Origin: Polaromonas sp047303325
GTDB taxonomy: Bacteria > Pseudomonadota > Gammaproteobacteria > Burkholderiales > Burkholderiaceae_C
Direction: 5' to 3'
Assembly: GCF_047303325.1 (NCBI RefSeq)
Contig: NZ_JBKBEX010000019.1
Span: 35,248-99,247, forward strand
DNA length: 64,000 bases
Shown here: positions 59,293 through 64,000 of the stretch, piece by piece
How the letters are laid out: the number at the start of each line of letters is the position of its first letter
Numbering within the stretch: position 1 is the stretch's first letter
Translations under genes and position numbers: made by a program
The notes under the pieces: generated by a model
The model's input: the letters and a program-made list of their open reading frames with translations, nothing else
The model's database searches: none
Told to the model about the DNA's origin: nothing

Positions 59293-61892
59293 GCGCCCTC
59301 CTCCCCGGCTGCGGCGTCCTCGTCCAAACTCCAGAAATCTTTGCGGCATAAACCGCGCGCCGCGCAATAGTCACAGGCCTTGCCTTCACCCAGCGCAGGT
59401 AGCGCCGCGCCGCGCGCGATGCGAGCCATGTCGGTGAGGATGCTGTCTATGAGTTCGTCGCGCAGGCCGACGATCTCGGGTTGCTCGTAGGTTTTGGTCG
59501 GCTCTTTTTCACCGAGGTTGACATAGGCCGCGGCCAGCGTGTCGTCGCTCATGAGCGCGGCATAGAACGCCAGCTGGGTGTCTTCCTGGCCGCCCTTGAT
59601 GCGGTCGGCGGTGGTGGCGCGCGGCTCGGTCTTGTAGTCGATCAGCAGCGCGTGGCCGTCGGCCTGGCGGTCTATGCGGTCCAGCTTGCCGAGCAGGGTC
59701 AGTTCACCCAGCGGCATTTCGCGCCAGACCTCGGCTTCGTCAAAAGTGGCGCCGCTAGCTTCGTGCCCGGCCAGCCATTCGAGGTAGCCTTCGCGCACGC
59801 CGGGCCAGGCGGCGGCAAAGGGCAGGAATTCGCTTTCAGTAAGTGCCAGTTCCTGGGCGGCCCGGTCGGCCGCCGCATTCATCATGGTGGCGCGGACGGC
59901 CGGGTCATCGGTGGGCTGCGCCTTGAGCGCCTCATGGAAATGCCGCAGCAGGCCGTGCAGCCAATTGCCAAAGTCGCGTTTGCCGAGTTCGCTTTCAAGC
60001 TCTTCGGGCTCCTGCAGCTTGAGCTGGCGCAGCGCAAAAAAGCGGTAGGGGCAGCGGCGCAAATCTTCATAAGCGCTGGCCGACAGGCGTGTGAGGGGCA
60101 AGGCCTCGCCGGTCGGAAAGGGGTGCGGCGTGGGCTGGATGTCCACGGCGCGCAGGCTGCGCGGGTCGGCAGCGGGTTGGGTATCCTCGGGGGCGTCGTC
60201 CTGCGCCAGCAGCAGTTCCTGCACAAAACCGCTGGGGATCAGGTGCTCGCCGGCTTCGCTGCTGCGCCACAGCACGTCGACCCGCGGCGCCTGCAGGGCG
60301 TAATGCCAGGCTTGGCGGGCCGCGGCGGCCAGGGTTTCGCGCGAGGGCAGGCCCAGCAGCTCGCGCTGGGCGGGTGTCCAGGGGCCGGCGGGCTCGGGCG
60401 AGACCGGCAGACGGATCTCGTCGCAACCGGGCAGCACCACGGCGCGCATGGGCCGGCCCAGCAGCTGCGGCAGCGGCAGGATCACGACCTGCTCGGCCGA
60501 CGGATGCGGCGGCGCGAACTTGCCGCCTTCCAGCGCCTGGTTGGCCCATTGCGTGAAATCGTTGAGCCGCATGACCGGCGAGGCCTGGAATTCAATCTCG
60601 GCGCCCTCGTGCAGGCGCAGCACCTCGAGCACAACCTGGCCGGCTTCGTCTTCGGCCAGCGCATCCCACTGGCCGGCCGCCTGCAGCGCGGCGCGCAAAT
60701 CGCGTAGCCACACGGCCAGCGGGCGGGCGCGGGCCAGGGGCGCGCGCAGCGCATTGGCCTGCAAGGCCAGCGGCTGGGTGGCCATAAAGGCCGGCGGCAC
60801 GATGTCTTCAGCGGCAAATTCGGGCAAATCGCGCCAGGCGCGCACGCCGACGCGGCGCAGCTCGGTCTCGGCGGCGGTCACCAGCATGGGCTCAAAAGCG
60901 GGCGCGTTCTTGAGCCAGTCGAGCACGGCGTCTGTCGAAGCATCCCAGGGCAAGGCGCGCAGCAGGCTCATGAGGCCGGCGGCGGCGCGCGTGGTGGACA
61001 GCTTCCAGCCGGTTTCGTCGCGCATGGCGATGCCGCGCTCGGCCAGCATGGCGCCCACACGGCGCGTGAGCTGGCGGTCCTGCGCGATCAGCGCGACCGG
61101 GCTGCGCCCCTGCGCCAGGTGGGCCAGCACGCAGGCGGCAGCGCGGCCGGCTTCGTCTTCGGCATCCTGGGCGGCATGCAAGGCGGGCGGCGGGCCGGCT
61201 TCCAGGGGAATGCACAAGGGAATGGACAGGGACAGCTCGCCGAAATGGGCCTTGAGCGCCTCGGTCAGCGGGTCGGCCTGGAAGCCTTCAAGCACGGCGA
61301 ACAGCAGGGGCCGGGCCTGGAACAGGCGATCCGTCGGGTAGGCCGAGGCCGCGGCCCAGGCCAGCGCGATGCGGCCCACGGCGGCTTCAAGCGCCAGCAC
61401 CGGGGAATCCAGGCCCGCGCCCAGGGTCTGGGCCAGCCCTTCGCTCCAGGCGCGGCGCCGCGCCGGCATGACGGCGGCGGCCACGCCGGCCAGGCTCCAG
61501 GCGGCCTCGACCAGGCGCCCGGCCAGCGCATCCTGCTGGCTGCCCAGCCCGGCGCGCTCCAGCAGCGAGGCGGCGGTGAGCATGTCGACGGCCACGTCCA
61601 TGCGCAAATCGTCGCCCGAGGGCGTAAACAGGCCCAGCGTGCCACCCAGGCCGCCGGCCCAGTTCATGGTGGTTTCAAAGCGCGGGACAAAAAAGGTGTC
61701 GCCGGCCTGCGCGGCCCAGGCTTGGCGCGCCTGCTGGATCAGCTGCGCATAGGGCAACAGCACGACACATTCGGCCGGGTGCACGCCGCGCGCTTCGATG
61801 GCCGCGGCCAGCGCGGCCATGGCCTGGCGCCAGCACCGCGCATCAGGCGGGGCAGCGGTGGCGGCAAGGTCGGCGATGGAGGCAGGTGGCAT
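59289..61892 (-). CDS. RecB-family exonuclease subunit (AddB-like)
   Basis: 867 residues. The nuclease core GKLDRIDRQADGHALLIDYKTEPR and QLAFYAAL is near residue 700. Iron-sulphur ligands are visible: one Cys in DLRRCPYRFF and C-DYC-AARGLC near the C-terminus, the AddB-type arrangement. No Walker A is evident at the N-terminus (ECVVLLPYAQLIQQARQ), so the helicase-like part is probably non-catalytic, with Chi-scanning as a possible function by analogy. It precedes the AddA-like gene. Confidence 0.88.
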   Translation of the reverse strand: MPPASIADLAATAAPPDARCWRQAMAALAAAIEARGVHPAECVVLLPYAQLIQQARQAWAAQAGDTFFVPRFETTMNWAGGLGGTLGLFTPSGDDLRMDVAVDMLTAASLLERAGLGSQQDALAGRLVEAAWSLAGVAAAVMPARRRAWSEGLAQTLGAGLDSPVLALEAAVGRIALAWAAASAYPTDRLFQARPLLFAVLEGFQADPLTEALKAHFGELSLSIPLCIPLEAGPPPALHAAQDAEDEAGRAAACVLAHLAQGRSPVALIAQDRQLTRRVGAMLAERGIAMRDETGWKLSTTRAAAGLMSLLRALPWDASTDAVLDWLKNAPAFEPMLVTAAETELRRVGVRAWRDLPEFAAEDIVPPAFMATQPLALQANALRAPLARARPLAVWLRDLRAALQAAGQWDALAEDEAGQVVLEVLRLHEGAEIEFQASPVMRLNDFTQWANQALEGGKFAPPHPSAEQVVILPLPQLLGRPMRAVVLPGCDEIRLPVSPEPAGPWTPAQRELLGLPSRETLAAAARQAWHYALQAPRVDVLWRSSEAGEHLIPSGFVQELLLAQDDAPEDTQPAADPRSLRAVDIQPTPHPFPTGEALPLTRLSASAYEDLRRCPYRFFALRQLKLQEPEELESELGKRDFGNWLHGLLRHFHEALKAQPTDDPAVRATMMNAAADRAAQELALTESEFLPFAAAWPGVREGYLEWLAGHEASGATFDEAEVWREMPLGELTLLGKLDRIDRQADGHALLIDYKTEPRATTADRIKGGQEDTQLAFYAALMSDDTLAAAYVNLGEKEPTKTYEQPEIVGLRDELIDSILTDMARIARGAALPALGEGKACDYCAARGLCRKDFWSLDEDAAAGEEGA

Positions 61893-62071
61893 GAACAGGG
61901 TTTGCGACGGGTGACAAGGGGCAACTTGGGACGGACCGCGGGCGGATTGAGCGGATGGCTATCAGGGTGATAGCCCCTGCCTGCCCGACCCGGCCACTTG
62001 CTTTCTGCCACAATGACTGCAACTTTAGCCCTACGTATCGTAACCATCCTAACCAAGACAAAGGAGCCGCC

Positions 62072-62404
62072 ATGGCGAGCGAACTGATCAAACATACCAC
62101 CGATGCCACCTTCGAAGCCGATGTGCTGCAATCCTCCAAACCCGTGCTGGTGGATTACTGGGCCGAATGGTGCGGTCCGTGCAAGATGATCGCTCCCATC
62201 CTGGATGAAGTGGCGACCGGCTACGACGGCAAGCTGCAGATCGCCAAGATGAACGTGGACGAAAACCGCGACATCCCCGCCAAGTTCGGCATCCGCGGCA
62301 TCCCCACGCTGATGCTGTTCAAGGACGGCCAGCTGGCCGCCACCAAGGTCGGCGCCATGAGCAAGGCCCAATTGACCGCCTTCATCGACCAGCAACTGGC
62401 CTGA
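62072..62404 (+). CDS. trxA: thioredoxin
   Basis: 110 residues from ATG at 62072 with AAGGAG 9 bases upstream. The active site is WAEWCGPCKM (WCGPC). cis-Pro is in IRGIPTLMLFKDG. Reduces protein disulphides with electrons from thioredoxin reductase; also a partner of many enzymes. It is followed by rho on the same strand, the conserved trxA-rho order. Confidence 0.97.
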   Translation: MASELIKHTTDATFEADVLQSSKPVLVDYWAEWCGPCKMIAPILDEVATGYDGKLQIAKMNVDENRDIPAKFGIRGIPTLMLFKDGQLAATKVGAMSKAQLTAFIDQQLA

Positions 62405-62410
62405 AGCTTC

Positions 62411-62456
62411 GCGCCGGAAAAGGAAGCACGGCACCCTGCCGCTTCCTGACCGGCGC
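62411..62456 (+). promoter_or_regulatory. long two-part hairpin between trxA and rho
   Basis: GCGCCGG (62411-62417) pairs with CCGGCGC (62450-62456), enclosing GGAAG and CTTCC plus CGGCA and TGCCG around a CCC loop. There is no T tract after it, so it is not a standard terminator. It may protect the trxA mRNA end or help Rho-dependent termination. Confidence 0.6.
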
Positions 62457-62650
62457 CCCTCCCCCGGGCACCCGGCCCACACGCATGAGATTCCCCCCGT
62501 TTCCCGCCTGAATTTCCTGTCATAATGTGCCTTATTCACCGGTACGGCCCGCGCCGCCCGGTTCGAGTTGCCGGTTTGTAAGCCACCTTCTGCGGCTTCT
62601 TTTCAAACCTCCCCCGTTTTCCATCAATGAACTCCGCAAGGAGTAATTCC

Positions 62651-64000
<1,350 letters not shown>

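Noticed and set aside
56407..59370. 987-codon open frame antisense to the AddA-like gene
   Set aside because: Same effect; the minus-strand frame carries all helicase motifs, the plus-strand frame none.

Overview
The window looks like a chromosomal stretch of a high-GC betaproteobacterium, most likely Burkholderiales/Comamonadaceae (Polaromonas-, Rhodoferax- or Variovorax-like). The evidence is the gene order (ilvB-ilvN-ilvC-pssA-leuA, dnaX-ybaB-recR, trxA-rho, nadE-glnB), the protein sequences themselves, and lineage-type families such as DUF3619, DUF3106 and DUF3096. Most of it is housekeeping chromosome. The rho end (the last ~100 bases) looks like degraded contig-end sequence.

Layout. 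1-6058 (minus): branched-chain amino-acid genes ilvB, ilvN, ilvC, then pssA and leuA; leuA is cut by the window edge and is preceded by a complete leucine-codon attenuator (leader peptide, antiterminator, terminator). 6382-9841 (plus): ECF sigma factor, its probable anti-sigma partner (DUF3619), DUF3106, an RDD membrane protein, dgkA and a LOG-family hydrolase, with several ATGA overlaps. 9858-12032 (minus): nadE and the PII gene glnB. 12057-17196 (plus): a COG3146 acyltransferase-like protein, an unknown, an MmcB-like PD-(D/E)XK protein, a wax-ester synthase/DGAT with a histone-like tail, and an esterase. 17282-20352: divergent soluble (ppa) and membrane (hppA) pyrophosphatases. 20444-27854: a membrane FtsH-like protease, an aldehyde dehydrogenase, a three-gene envelope operon with an M48 protease, and an SDR. 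27958-31032: moaA-mobA-moeA. 31061-36928 (minus): an exported protein resembling Bacillus Tgl transglutaminase and an RND efflux pair.

37205-41145: rnhA, a methyltransferase, gloB, an MltD-like lytic transglycosylase and a 50-residue DUF3096 protein. 41324-44264: a nitrate/sulfonate/taurine-type ABC importer. 44401-47738: MAPEG, recR, ybaB and dnaX; dnaX carries an in-frame A AAA AAG slippery heptamer followed by a -1 stop. 47840-47939: the SRP 4.5S RNA gene. 47940-50040: the only clearly foreign-looking block, AT-richer, with a RES-domain protein, a small unknown protein and a 5'-truncated DUF2971 remnant. 50048-55934: LMW protein tyrosine phosphatase, small unknowns, two Crp/Fnr-type regulators each with a TGTGC/GCACA palindrome near position -41, and a flavoprotein. 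55993-61892: an AddA/AddB-like helicase-nuclease pair. 62072-64000: trxA and rho.

Most interesting observations: the leuL attenuator, the dnaX frameshift signal, the paired Crp/Fnr promoters with class II geometry, the RES mini-island beside the SRP RNA gene, the Tgl-like exported protein, and a dispersed two-hairpin repeat with a compensatory base change between its two copies. I did not find a CRISPR array, tRNA, transposase or integrase.
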